A stretch of DNA of 64,000 nt from Syngnathus acus (taxonomy: Eukaryota > Chordata > Actinopteri > Syngnathiformes > Syngnathidae). The translations under genes were made by a program, and so were the position numbers. Position 1 is the stretch's first letter, and each line of letters starts with the position of its first letter. Shown in pieces: positions 24,638 to 36,300 of the stretch. Below the pieces are notes generated by a model that worked only from the letters and a program-made list of their open reading frames with translations, was not told the origin of the DNA and made no database searches. The stretch covers positions 9,196,501-9,260,500 of the forward strand of contig NC_051101.1 of NCBI RefSeq assembly GCF_901709675.1, in the 5' to 3' direction.

Positions 24638-24893
24638 TTAAGTGAAAAGTGCCACACCCGCCCTCACCCCCACTTTCTGATTGGCTGTTTGATCCATGAC
24701 GTCTCCTTGGACACTCCATTAGGTACACCGCCATTTTCACGTGTACCTAATAACAGGCCAGTTCATTAGGGAAAAATCATGGCCAAAGCTTAACTGAAAG
24801 TGAAAAGTGCCACACCCGCCCTCACCCCCACTTTTTGATTGGCTGGTTGATCTGTGACGTCACACAGACACTACATTAGGTACACCACCATTT
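24638..24893. repeat. Two-copy direct repeat with CRE- and CCAAT-like motifs
   Basis: AAGTGAAAAGTGCCACACCC plus a CCCTCACCCCCACTTT block occurs twice, about 157 bp apart. Each copy is followed by GATTGGCTG (reverse CCAAT) and a TGACGT core. The second copy has a perfect cAMP-response element, TGACGTCA, at 24,855-24,862. Motif combination is promoter-like; no gene start is seen next to it. Confidence 0.6.
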
Positions 24894-25905
24894 GTTAGGG
24901 TTAGAGTTAGAGCTAGGGTTAGGGTTAGGGTTAGAGGTAGAGCTAGGGTTAGGGTTAGAGCTAGGGTTAGGGTTAGAGCTGGAGCTAGGGTTAGGGTTAG
25001 AGCTAGGGTTAGGGTTAGGGTTAGGGTTAGGGTTAGAGCTAGAGCTAGGGTTAGAGCTAGGGTTAGGGCTAGGGTTAGGGTTAGAGCTAGGGTTAGAGCT
25101 AGGGTTAGGGTTAGAGCTAGGGTTAGAGCTGGGGTTAGGGTTAGAGCTAGAGCTAGGGTTAGGGTTCGTGCTTGGGTGAGGGTTTGGGTTAGAGCTAGGG
25201 TTAGGGTTAGAGCTAGGGTTAGAGCTAGGGTTAGAGGTTAGAGCTCGGGTTAGGGTTAGAGCTAGGGTTAGGGTTAAGGTCAAAGCTGGAGCTAGGGTTA
25301 GGGTTAGAGCTAGGGTTAGGGTTAGGGTTAGGGTTAGGGTTAGAGCTAGAGCTAGGGTTAGAGCTAGGGTTAGGGCTAGGGTTAGGGTTAGAGCTAGGGT
25401 TAGAGCTAGGGTTAGGGTTAGAGCTAGGGTTAGAGCTGGGGTTAGGGTTAGAGCTAGAGCTAGGGTTAGGGTTCGTGCTTGGGTTAGGGTTTGGGTTAGA
25501 GCTAGGGTTAGGGTTAGAGCTAGGGTTAGAGCTAGGGTTAGGGTTAAGGTCAAAGCTGGAGCTAGGGTTAGGGTTAGAGCTAGGGTTAGGGTTAGGGTTA
25601 GGGTTAGAGCTAGAGCTAGGGTTAGAGCTAGGGTTAGGGCTAGGGTTAGGGTTAGAGCTAGGGTTAGAGCTAGGGTTAGGGTTAGAGCTAGGGTTAGAGC
25701 TGGGGTTAGGGTTAGAGCTAGAGCTAGGGTTAGGGTTCGTGCTTGGGTTAGGGTTTGGGTTAGAGCTAGGGTTAGGGTTAGAGCTAGGGTTAGAGCTAGG
25801 GTTAGAGGTTAGAGCTCGGGTTAGGGTTAGAGCTAGGGTTAGGGTTAAGGTCAAAGCTAGGGTTAGGGCTAGGGTTACCTAGCCCCAGCTCTAACCCTAA
25901 GCTTT
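24894..25905 (+). repeat. Interstitial telomere-like array with higher-order structure
   Basis: About 1 kb of TTAGGG and TTAGAGCTAGGG units, G-rich strand on plus. Landmark TTCGTGCTTGGGT recurs at 25,165, 25,472 and 25,736 (307 and 264 bp apart). TTAAGGTCAAAGCT recurs near 25,274, 25,543 and 25,844. A GGTTAGAGGTTAGAGCTCGG insert occurs only near 25,228 and 25,803. This is a higher-order repeat with a variable ~40-bp block. The right end (from ~25,877) flips into a short inverted piece, CTAGCCCCAGCTCTAACCC. Proline/asparagine- or leucine/glycine-rich ORFs through it are artefacts. Confidence 0.95.
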
Positions 25906-25976
25906 AGGGAGGTGTATGGTTATATGTGGCAGCACACGAGCAACTGTGTTGCAAATTTTCTATAATAAAACTTTTA

Positions 25977-26047
25977 GGCCCCACTGAGATTCGAACCCGT
26001 GTCACTGGGGCGAAAGCCCAGTGCACTAACCACTACACTATGGAAGC
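25977..26047 (-). tRNA. tRNA-Glu(TTC)-like gene or pseudogene
   Basis: Minus-strand 71-nt cloverleaf candidate. Acceptor GCTTCCA pairs with TGGGGCC with one mismatch plus G-T pairs. Box A is a perfect TAGTGTAGTGG. The anticodon stem CTGGG/CCCAG is perfect with loop CTTTCGC, giving anticodon TTC. Box B is GGTTCGAATCT. The T-stem has two mismatches, which argues for a pseudogene. A TTTT tract follows within about ten nt. It lies inside the repeat island. Confidence 0.5.
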
Positions 26048-26250
26048 CTCGCTCACATAACCTGGAGTAAATATGGTCCTTTCACGTTCTGCAGGAGCTA
26101 AACGTGCACTTAACGAGGGAATCACACGGACACTCCATTAGGTACACCGCCATTTTCAAGTGTACCTAATAACAGGCCACTTTATTAGGGAAATATCATG
26201 GTCAAAGGTGTCAAGCTCTAGTCCTCGGGGCCACGTTCCAATATGTTTTC

Positions 26251-26410
26251 CGAGGTGGCACCAGCTTCAATGCGCATTACCGACACCTACTGGTTGAAGT
26301 CATATGAACGGAAAAAAGAACGAATCACTTTAGGAAGTGATTCGTTCACTCTCTTGCGCTGAAAAACAAATCGTTCTTTCGAACGAATCGTTCACTCACG
26401 AGCCAACACT
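26251..26410 (-). repeat. Inverted copy of the 21.3 kb repeat, next to dscc1
   Basis: 26,251-26,324 is the reverse complement of 21,331-21,404. Beyond it come GAACGAATC/GATTCGTTC palindromic motifs up to about 26,410. It abuts the right arm of the inner inverted segment at 26,251 and ends about 160 bp before the dscc1 start codon. Confidence 0.75.
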
Positions 26411-26571
26411 ACCCCATAGTACAACTTCCGTCCCGCAACAAGAATAGGCGCGTAACTTTGTTGACAAACTATTTTCTTACCATCCATAACAGACATTTAG
26501 AAGGCGTTATTGTCTTTCGTGTCCATGTTCAAAATCTATCCTGTATTTATTCAATCTGCGTTGTGTTCAAA

Positions 26572-28871
26572 ATGAGAACTTTGGAGGAGATTCAAGCGAC
26601 GCTTGAGATCGCTAAGTTAAAAGAAGAAGATCTGCAGAAAACGATTCATTGTTTGTCTCTGGGAGAGAACGTCTCGTCTGCAGACTACTGCCTAATGGTG
26701 CTGGACGACACACTGTGCAAACACATAGAAGCGGGTGACAGGTCGGAACAATTTCTGAACTTTATAGTTCCCTGTGAGGGTTTTGTAGACCTGACCTGAT
26801 GTTGATGTTTTTGCAGCCTGGTGATCAGAGGGGACAAAGAAGAGCACGCCGTGCTGTGTACCGGTGACAGGACCTACGATTTGAAGATCGCAGACACGTC
26901 CAACCTGTTGCTCTTTCTGCCAGGATGCAAAACACCCGATCAGCTCACCAGCAGCCAGGAGAGCACACAGCTTGTTCACGCTCAGGTTGGATAAGTTTGA
27001 AAATTCCATTGCCCCTCAAATCATTTGTATCATTTTATTTTAGATGAATATTACTGGTTGATTAACTCGAACTATATTTGCAATGAGGATGTTTCTTGAC
27101 ACCATCACATTCTAAATTTACCTTAAGGGACATTTAAAAAATGCTGCAAAATGCACAATTGTGTGCTGTTATTTGTGATTTAAAGATTATTTTGATAATT
27201 ACGTTGTGATAATGGAAGTAATAAATAAATTAAATTGATAAGGCCCATGCAGGTACTAAAGGCATAGCCCAACACTGATCTGAGTTGCAATTAATAGGTA
27301 TAAAGTTACAATTTGCTGAATTTAAGCTTAGCTGGGAATTTAAATCTTGCATGGCATTATTATTTAATGCAGTTGAATACTCAATAATCAAAGTAAATGT
27401 AACAAGATCATGCAAATCAGCATCAGTGTTCAACTCTTTGCAGATCTGGGGCTTTTGCAACAGCTACTGGGAAGTGAGAAGACAACGTCCTAAACTAAAG
27501 AAGCTGCTGAAAGTTTTAAGGGAGAACCCATATGAAGGGCCTGGCCTACCTGGGCAGCAGGAGAACACTGAAAACACGGTAACGTGCTTTTTCTCCTTGG
27601 ACGAATTCACGCTGATGACATCACAGCCTTACCCACGAAGACAATGTGTATCTTCGTTTGTAGTACACCATGGACGATCTACTGGAGACAATTCAAGCCA
27701 GTGAAGAAGAGCTTAAGAACCACTTGAAGGCCATCCACGCCTGTCAGATAAATGGTAAGAGACAAAATAATAACACACTGTTAAATAGTGTTCAGCAATA
27801 CTGAGCAATTTTAAAGACATTTACAGTTTAGCGTGAATTTCGTCAGGCTGCTGGCGTGTACTCGACTCTGACTACGAGATGAAGTTGCTTGGTCATGTGA
27901 CTCAGCTGGTGGACTCGGAGTCATGGTCTTGCAACAAGGTTCCACTTCAAACCAGTCTGGAGGAGTTAAGCCCACTCGAGCCCAGGTTTGTGTCAGAAAC
28001 CCAACTTTATCTACAGAGCACTTTAAAAGCAACTATATATAAAGTGCTGTACATTAAGTAAACTTATTATTTAATGTCATTCACAGAGAGATGATTGAGC
28101 ACTGTTTAAACTGCTATGGGACACGCTACGTTGAAAATGGTAAGTAAACACTATCGCACAATCTGTAGGAATTTGGAAAATGGATTTTACATATGCACTT
28201 ACCTCCGAACAGACGATGTATTTTACGCACTGGATGAGGCTAAAGTTTGTCGGGGTACTGCGCTCATGTTGCTGAAGAATGCCATCAAGTTCAACCTGAG
28301 GGAGTTTCAGGAGGTGTGGCAGCAGAGCGTACCAGATGGCATGAGCACGAGTCTGAGCCAGCTCAAGGTTTGCATCTACATCATCAGCTTTTCATTCTGA
28401 ATTTGAAATCATTAGTGGAGCATAATAACAATGTTTTACTTTTCCAGAGTGTCGCACTGGTGGACCGCAGCTCCCGCCCCGAGACCATCTGCCTTCTGCA
28501 GGTAGAAGATCTTCCGGAGGACACACTGGAGCGCTTTAATCATCTCTTCACACTGCGAGAGAAATGGACGGAAGAGGATATCGAGCCGTATATAGCGTGA
28601 GCATTCTTTTTTTTTAATCGCAATTGATGTTTGTCACATGAGCTTTCAGAATTTGTCAGAATACAAAATATTTCTCCAACAAAAAACAAGGTATGAGTCT
28701 GCAATTAAAGAAAAATAAGTAAAAATGAATAAATACATTAGTGTGTGTATTTTTTGCAGGGACCTGTGCGGAGAGAAACAGACCACAGGAGCACTATTGA
28801 CCAAATATGCTCGATCTTCAATCCAAAATGGTGTCAAGATGTTCAACTCTAGAAGGCCTATTGCAACTTGA
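26572..28871 (+). CDS. dscc1: Sister chromatid cohesion protein DCC1
   Basis: Subunit of the CTF18-RFC alternative clamp loader (with CHTF18 and CHTF8), which acts on PCNA and promotes cohesion and polymerase epsilon function in the nucleus. Nine exons: 26572-26741, 26817-26985, 27444-27578, 27664-27754, 27847-27985, 28087-28139, 28213-28367, 28448-28596 and 28760-28871. All junctions keep frame, giving 390 residues against 393 in human. Marker stretches in order are SLVIRGDKEEHAVLC, TYDLKIADTSNLLLFLPGCK, RPKLKKLLKVLRENPYEGP, YEMKLLGHVTQLVDSESWS, FNLREFQEVWQQSVPDGM, LREKWTEEDIEPYI and DLCGEKQTTGALLTKY. The methionine at 26,572 is chosen because it aligns with the family start (MRTLEEIQATLEIAKL); an upstream in-frame ATG at 26,458 would add unrelated residues. 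Introns are very short. It is head-to-head with mrpl13 across the repeat island. Confidence 0.97.
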
Positions 28872-30361
28872 CCTTCCATTCCATACATTTAGATATGTTT
28901 AAAATGTTTGATACTTACTTTTGGAGTTTATTCGGTAAACTGTTGTGGGTATTCGGGTTCAGTTTTAATTGTTGTACAAATTAATTCTTATCATATTTTT
29001 GTTATTAAGACTTGAGTAACTGCCTCAAAATGTAAGAAAGGGCTGCTATTTGGGTGGCTGTCCACAAGGTGGCGACATGTTAAAAGAAAATCACCCAAGT
29101 GTTGTTGACTACCAGCAGGACCACATGACTAGCCTATGGGCCTCTTCTAAAAATGACTCATAATCAATGAAGGGATAGTTATTTCCATGTTACGTTGTAG
29201 AAGTGACCCTTTAAAAATGTTAACACAAGAGATGGATAATATAATAAAGAGATGCATATCACCATCAACGGTAGCATAAGTAAAGCTACATTGAGCAACT
29301 GTTATTCCAGATGTGTTTAGCAAACTATTAGTCCTTTCCATTATGAGTATTCAATAACCAAGAAGCAGCTTTCACAAAGGTCAATGACCCCTGGTGTATA
29401 GAGAACAACACCTCCTCAGTATAGGCTTTTTACAGTATCACCTTAACATGTAAGATCTCTCAATAGTAGTCGTAACATAAACAAATGGCAACAATTACAA
29501 AAAAGCTAATGTTAAAAAAAAAGACTTGTAAAAAAAGTAAAATAATTGTACCAGATGTAGTAGGGCAAATCCATGATGAAGTGACGTCTGTTGTTTTTGT
29601 GTGCATGTGGCTTCCTGCAGCTCGTCAGCGCAGATGCGTGACTCATTGTGTTGAAACATCCAATCCGTTTCTCAACTCACGTAATCGTGTGTGTGCATGC
29701 GTGTGAATCAGCCCATGAATTCAGAAGGTACTGACAAAAGGTGACTTAAGGCCTGTTACAAGTTACAACAACTTCCAGTGCACACTCATAGTTTCCAAAG
29801 AACTTTTGTCTATGCTGGCTGACATCACTGATGGGAATAATGGATTTGAAATACATTGGCCAATTGTATTTCTTGCTGCCTTCTGTGGCAACCAAAAATG
29901 GAAATAATTGCAAATTCTTGGCAAAATTTTTGTTCTGCTTTTCTATTCTTTATCTTGCATTTTAACCATGTCATCGTAGCTAATTTTATTTACTAGCGCT
30001 TTTGTCACACATCATCATGAAAACACTTAAACATGGTAATGAATGGTCATTCAAAGCAATGGCCTTTTATCCATGATAATAAAACAATGAAATTATTCTT
30101 TGTAAAATCTTACAGAACACAAAACTGGTGATGAAATAAAAGTTGCACTTTGTACACATACAGAAATATTAAGTATAAAAACCATGGAAAAATAAAAATG
30201 TTTGGTTCAAACCATTTTCCCTAATCCTTGTCACGTTTTGGTCTCACTTTAAGAGAAAGATTATTTTTCGCTAAAGCTTTACAGAATACTCTGCTGCGAT
30301 ATCACCAGTGTAAACACTTCTGACGCAGCTTCTGAGAATCCTTGTCTCGTCCTCCCAACAA
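28872..30361. other. Intergenic region between dscc1 and cpq (converging 3' ends)
   Basis: Holds both 3' UTRs. AATAAA at 29,243-29,248 is the first plus-strand poly(A) signal after dscc1. TTTATT near 29,985 could serve cpq on the minus strand. No coding sequence was recognised. Confidence 0.6.
29243..29248 (+). terminator. Candidate dscc1 poly(A) signal AATAAA
   Basis: First AATAAA on the plus strand, 372 nt after the dscc1 stop codon. Confidence 0.4.
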
Positions 30362-33300
30362 CTACCGAGGCAGCATGTCCTCGAGGTCTGCTACCACGTA
30401 CGCCACCACGGCCCACAAAGCCGAGCAGAGGTCCATGTCTCCAGGGTTCTGAACTGTCATGGTATCAGCTTCCGTGTGGTGGAACCAAAAATATCGACTG
30501 TCGGCTACATGTAGGCTGGCACCTGGATGAAGGCCAACAATAGGAGTTAGTAGTGGCTGAAATAGAAAAATGAAAAAATTGAACGTCACATTTATGTATC
30601 TCTGTATTATACTGAAACTACCGTGTCATCAAAAAAAATTTGCCTCTTCTCCAATTCTTACATTTTTGGACTTTTCCATCTTTAAAATTGAAGATATTAA
30701 AATATGTAAATCTCACACAAACTGCACCATGAAACATAAAATCCTATTTGTTGACTTTATTTATTTTGGAGAGAAAAAAAAGTTAAAATCCACATGGTCC
30801 TTTTTAAGGTCATGTCAGAGCATTTCAATCAGATTCAAGTTTGGACTTTGACACGGTCCAATATCTTCATCTTGTTTGACTTGCTAGTATGTTTTGGATC
30901 GTTGTCCAATTGCAGAACGCAAGTGTATTTCAACTTGAGGTCACAAACTCATAGCCAGACATTTGAACTGATGCAAGGAAGGCCTGCGGTTCTCTAGGTG
31001 TGTCATGGGATCTTTTGTTACCTCCTCGATGGGTTGTTGCTGTGTTCTTGGGATCATTTTTGTAGTTCTTTTGGTCCACTTAAATTTGTCAGACAGGGTT
31101 TATTTAAGAAATTTCAGATCTGGAGGTAATCATTCTTGAGTGTAATCAGTGAAGATTAACTCCACTTTACCAAAAATGTGTGCAATGTGCCACAGTTCAT
31201 GATTTAACAAGGGACAAGTACTTTTTTTTTTTTTCCAACACTGAGCCGTCTAACTTTGATTTTTTTTCTCCCCTTGATAGATAAAATCATTTAAAAACTA
31301 CATTTTATGTTTACTCACATTATTTTTTGCTTATATGTATTATCTCAAACACTTAAGTGGGGAAACTATACAGACAAAAAAAGAATTTGGGAAGAGGCAA
31401 ATTACAAATACAGAATCAAATTGCCAAATGATATAAAAGTTTCATCCTACATGATGAAATGAGGGGAAAAGTAAGGGCTCTGTACAAATAGTGTTGAAAC
31501 ATTTGTACTCTTGTGTCCATATTTCTGCAGGGGGACCCTCAACCTTTCCCCAAGATACACTGACTGGCATAAGAGAGAACTGATGACTGAACTATTGAAC
31601 TACATTATGTTAAAAATTCTTGATAAAAACCCTTTTTTATAATTCGTCCATCCGTCCATCATTCTACTGTCTATTTTGTTTTGGTTTGCAGGGAAACGTT
31701 TTGTGAGTACTGTAATATGGGTTTTACTTTTTGATCTGAACTACTAAAATCAATTTAATTTTCCCACAATATTCAAATTTATTTATATGCACCTGAATTG
31801 GCTCATAGAGCACCTCACAGCTGTAATGTTCATGACAAAATAACTACAGCCCCTATTTGAAATCAATAGTGTTGCTGCTTTGATATGGAGAAATAATCTC
31901 TGTTTATGGATCATCTAAAATTTGTGACCAAAAAAAAAAATCATTCCCACCTCAGAATATCGATGTACTGCATATTTTTTCTTTCCGATCAATTTGAAAC
32001 CAGACGTCATTTGGCAAGAGGCTGAGGAAGTGAATCTCTGTGTGCAGCATTTTTTTTAAAAGTAATAGCATATTCTGTCACACCACAGAAACTAGTATAA
32101 CTACTTCTCATTTCCCGATCTGGTGAGTAACATCCTACTGATTAATCTGACCTGGTACTCCAGCCTGCATCCAAGGCGAGATGTCCGTACCCTCTCCATG
32201 TGTCTCCAGTTTGGTTGTATTGAGAGGAGCCAACAGTTTGACCACCTCCTCCATCACCTGTTGGTACACACATAAACATGGCCTCCTCATCTCGTCCCAC
32301 CACAAAATCCAACCGGCAGAAAGAAATCAAGATTTATGTTTTCATCATCTCTTATTTTCTAGAATGAACACAATTGCAATATACCTAAAAATATATTTGG
32401 ATTGTGATTTAAAGATCTTACCCTTTGTGCTTCAGCACTGCCTGTAAATTGCAGGGCCACCGGGCTGAATGTCCCCATGTCAGACTCCATGACCAGATCA
32501 AAGTTGGACAGATTCACCTGGATGGAAGAGGTCATGTAGCATATGGTTGAGTCTTAAATTAGCTCAATAAAAGATGGGAAACACTCCTCAGAGCTAATCA
32601 CTGAATATTGAATTTGTTACATGAAGCCAGTGCAATGGCTAGAAGCAATGTGGACCACGTCTACAGATGCTTTAGTGATTTCTATTGCTCTGTGTTTTTT
32701 AATTCTGTTATGTCATCTTTTTTTTTTTATTCAGAACTGCAGCAGACCTTATGAAGATTGTAGTACTGCTGCGCTCCAACTCCTCCCTGCTCTTCACCCG
32801 TCCACAGCACTGTACGCATTGTCCTTCTCGGACGTAAACCTGCAAATAGGTGTGTGAACACGTTAACAATAACACGAATGTGTACCACTTCACAGTAAAA
32901 GTATCCTTGTATGAATTATAAGTCATTATTTACTGGGCTTTGTGTAATTGTTTGGCTTGCCCTACCTAGCTGTTTTATGAGTGACAGGACTTCCCAGGAA
33001 ATCATGGCTCCGCCCCCATCATCCATAGCACCCTGGCCAACATCCCAACTGTCAAGATGACCACTCAATAGGACAACCTAGAGCATAGATGTGAAATTTT
33101 TTTTACTAAATGCGTCCTGTTGGAAACAAAACAGACAAACACAGTTTCCAGTAATGTTATGTTACGTCAAATTCCTGTCAGTGGGAAGTGCAGGACAAAC
33201 ACAAGTGTGGACTATGATCCTGAAACATTGCACCACAGTGAAAAATCAACAGAAATAAGAACAAAGACCTTGTTTCATAATCCAAAACCAAACAAACAAA

Positions 33301-36300
33301 ATATTGAATCTCTGAGGTCAAATAAAAATATTGTCTTGTTCCTATCAAAAATAATCGAAATTCACATCATTCCTTCCAGGGTTAATCTGTCATCCTAAAA
33401 CTTTTATCATCCACACAGAATTATTTCTGCCATTCCTTTATTTACAACCAGACTTTTATGAGTCACACCTCTTTCCTGGTAGCACACGAATTTCTAGATA
33501 ACGAACGATGGGTGTGTCAAAAGTCTAGATGCCAGAATGTGCATCGATAAAATTAGCGTCATTTTTAATCATTTAAAAAAAGGCAGACACAAGTTAACAT
33601 GACGTTTTAAATCGTAAACAAGCTGCATATGTAATGTAAAAGATTGACAGACGGTTGTAGGAATTACGTGTAGAGCAAAGTATAAAAGGTGAAAACAAAA
33701 CGTTTGGAGGATTCATAGTTGTTAGATAATTGACTAAATCCCATGCTGAGTCACTAAACCTCAAACCACATACATGTTCTTTGCTGAAACTGCGAAAGGG
33801 AAAATCCACAGGCTAGAGATGATTCAAGTACTGTCATGTGTTTCGTTTCCCTTTTCTGTATTTTCCCTGCACAAAACATTTTGGTCTCCGTCATGTATGA
33901 CGTGCAATGTTTATTTTTAACCGTAAATTGGGCAGGCCTCACATTTACTGTCTTTTTACCGTAAATGATTAAAAGCTGATACACAATAAATGCACAATCA
34001 CAAAATACTCACCAGACTCTTAACTAAGAATGCATGCGAAATGAAAACAAGTTTGTAAAAATAGTTTCAAAAGGTCTACTTTTGCAAAAATAACAGTACT
34101 TGGGTAGAAGCAACTTATCTGTTCATCAAATTCGACCCGTTTTTCTCGGTACGCAGGTATGTGTAATCTCAATGCGTGTTGGCTCAGGTCGTGGTATGTG
34201 ATATATGATAAAATTATGATAAAGCAAGACGACATTTTATACCTGAGCAAGATCACTTTACCTAAGACTGTATTTTTTTTTCTTAAGAATGAAATTGCTG
34301 GCATATTCATTCACATGGAAAATGAAATCTATTTTCAATAGTCAGCAGATTGGTTAGATTGATAAAAAAAAAAAAAAGAGATGTGACATCATCACCAGAC
34401 TTCCTGTTCTTTAGAAATGAGAAGAAACTGCAAATAATTATGATGAACACAGCAATGGTAGCTTTGTGTATCATTTCATGCGGTCAGAACTGGAATATTG
34501 TGCTAAAAAAAAACATAAAGTGATGAAGAAACTTAAAAGCTTTAGACTATCCCACATTCCATCACTTCAGCAAATCCGGTCCAAATCTTCTCTCTGTAGT
34601 TTTTGCGTAATTCTACTAAAAGAAAGGCATGAAAGACAAACACCTCGTTGAGGCAGGTAATAAGGAACACGTGTGCTGGTTCTTTCTCACAGTGCTGTGA
34701 CTCTAAAGACATCAACAAACCACAATTCCAGTGAAATTGGAACACTGTGTTAAATGTAAATTAAAACTGAATGAAATAATTATTTTCAATCTATATTCAA
34801 ATGTTAGGTTCATGTCAGCAAATTCTGAAGAGACCAGTTGTGCTAACCGACCATAGTTTGTCTGTATAGTGGATTGAGTTGATTATAGGTCGAAAAGGAT
34901 TTGCAAATCATTGTATTCTGATTTTATTTATGTTTTACATACTTTATTGGAATTGGGGTTTGTATTTCACGCACGTACCTAATTTCATCTAACTTCGGTT
35001 CTTGTTAGCTGCGGGGATAAACAATAAAGGACATATGAGCTGATAATTGCTCACACGTGACTACTAAACGGAGAAAATGAATTATTCAGGTGACATTAAT
35101 TTGAATTGATTTAACATTTAGAAAACAAGAATACATTTGCACACATTTAAATAAACATGGCAGACAGAAAGATGCAAAGTACCTGCTCGGGGTGCTGCCA
35201 GCCTTTTATCTCAGCCACCGTGTTATAGGAGTCGGCATCTGGGAGCGTCTTGGCGGCCATGGTGAGTCGGACGGTGATCCGCTGCCCCCTCTGCGCTATA
35301 CGCGACATGAGCTCAGCATCCTCCATGGTGATGCATGCCGTAGGGATGCGCTTCACACCATCCTGGTAGTCTTGCCAACCTGTGTGAGGGCTAAAGAGGT
35401 AGTGGCAAAGATGGATTCAGATTTTTGTTTGATGGGAGTGAAATAGCGCAACCAAGTCTACGGGTTGATGAGCACCTATTAATCGAGAAAGGAGTGACGG
35501 ATCGAATAAGTGTGGCCACGGCTCCAAATTTCGACGCCTCCGAGGCGCCGTATTCGCGGTATGCCACTGTTGTGCCGTAGCTGACAAATGGCTGGTTGAA
35601 GACCACAATCCTCCCTACGGCCTCGCTGGCTCTGCGCTTCAGTTCCTCAAAAGATTCAACAACCAACACCTCGGCCTCAATGCCTTCAGACAGGGAGCAA
35701 AAAGAAGTGTTTTATATAACAGTACAGCCACTCAGCAAGTTGTTATTTGAAGGCTGCTGGTTTATTAAATCACTACTTCTGCAATGATTTAGAGCAGAGG
35801 AAATACAGAAATAGAAATCACTTTCAAAATGAAGCGTGGCTGACCTTCAGGTGGTGTCCCCACACTGCTCCCCAAACCTAGGAGAGCCAGATTCTTAACC
35901 CTTGGCAAGGTCATCACTGCACTCTCCTTTCCTCTAACCCAGTGTGGGATTTTTACTGGTTCTGGTGATACCAAAAGACAGACACAAAAAAATCATCCTT
36001 ATCAGAGAACGAAATATGAGATGATGATAAAGGAAAGAAATCTTTCTCCTCTGTCCAACATAAGTTGCGCCTCTTACAAAGCAAAAAACTGTATGATGTG
36101 ATTTTCTTACATTCGCATTAACACAGGATGACTTACCCAGATGAACGTCCAAACCATCCTGCATCATAGCTTTGTACATATATTTGATAGCCATCTCCAG
36201 GTTGAGCGAGCCACTGACACGGTTCCCGATGGTGTCTGTAAAGTCGGCGAGGCGTCCGTAAGAGCGATTCTTCGCGGCTCCGAACACAGCCAGGTCGATG

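Larger units (their letters stand above)
23411..26251. repeat. Segment bounded by inverted arms (23411-23604 / 26077-26251)
   Basis: The left arm (start of the first 235-bp unit) recurs inverted at the right end. The arms share unit-specific variants such as CATATTGGAACGTGG, absent from the other units. The right arm lacks part of the hairpin stem. A further inverted partial copy lies at about 24,712-24,790. The segment encloses the tandem array, a telomere-like array and a tRNA-like sequence. It could be a large non-autonomous element or a rearrangement product. Confidence 0.8.

Noticed and set aside
23500-24657. A 68-codon minus-strand ORF repeated about every 235 bp
   Set aside because: It repeats because the DNA unit repeats. 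It covers hairpin arms, contains no domain, and one unit carries a different C-terminal reading; better explained as satellite.
24876-25882. Long ORFs (over 200 codons) with Asn-Pro-Ser or Leu-Gly-Leu-Glu repeats on both strands
   Set aside because: They are translations of the 6-bp telomere-like repeat, open in several frames because the repeat lacks stops; no promoter, splice or family support.
18242-25905. Head-to-head ancestral telomere fusion
   Set aside because: A fusion point should read TTAGGG... meeting ...CCCTAA. Here the left tract reads CCCTAA and the right TTAGGG on the same strand, 6.5 kb apart with mrpl13 exons between, so the orientation does not fit.
26458-26571. Upstream in-frame ATG as dscc1 start
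   Set aside because: The added 38 residues have no counterpart in the family; the ATG at 26,572 aligns with the known N-terminus.
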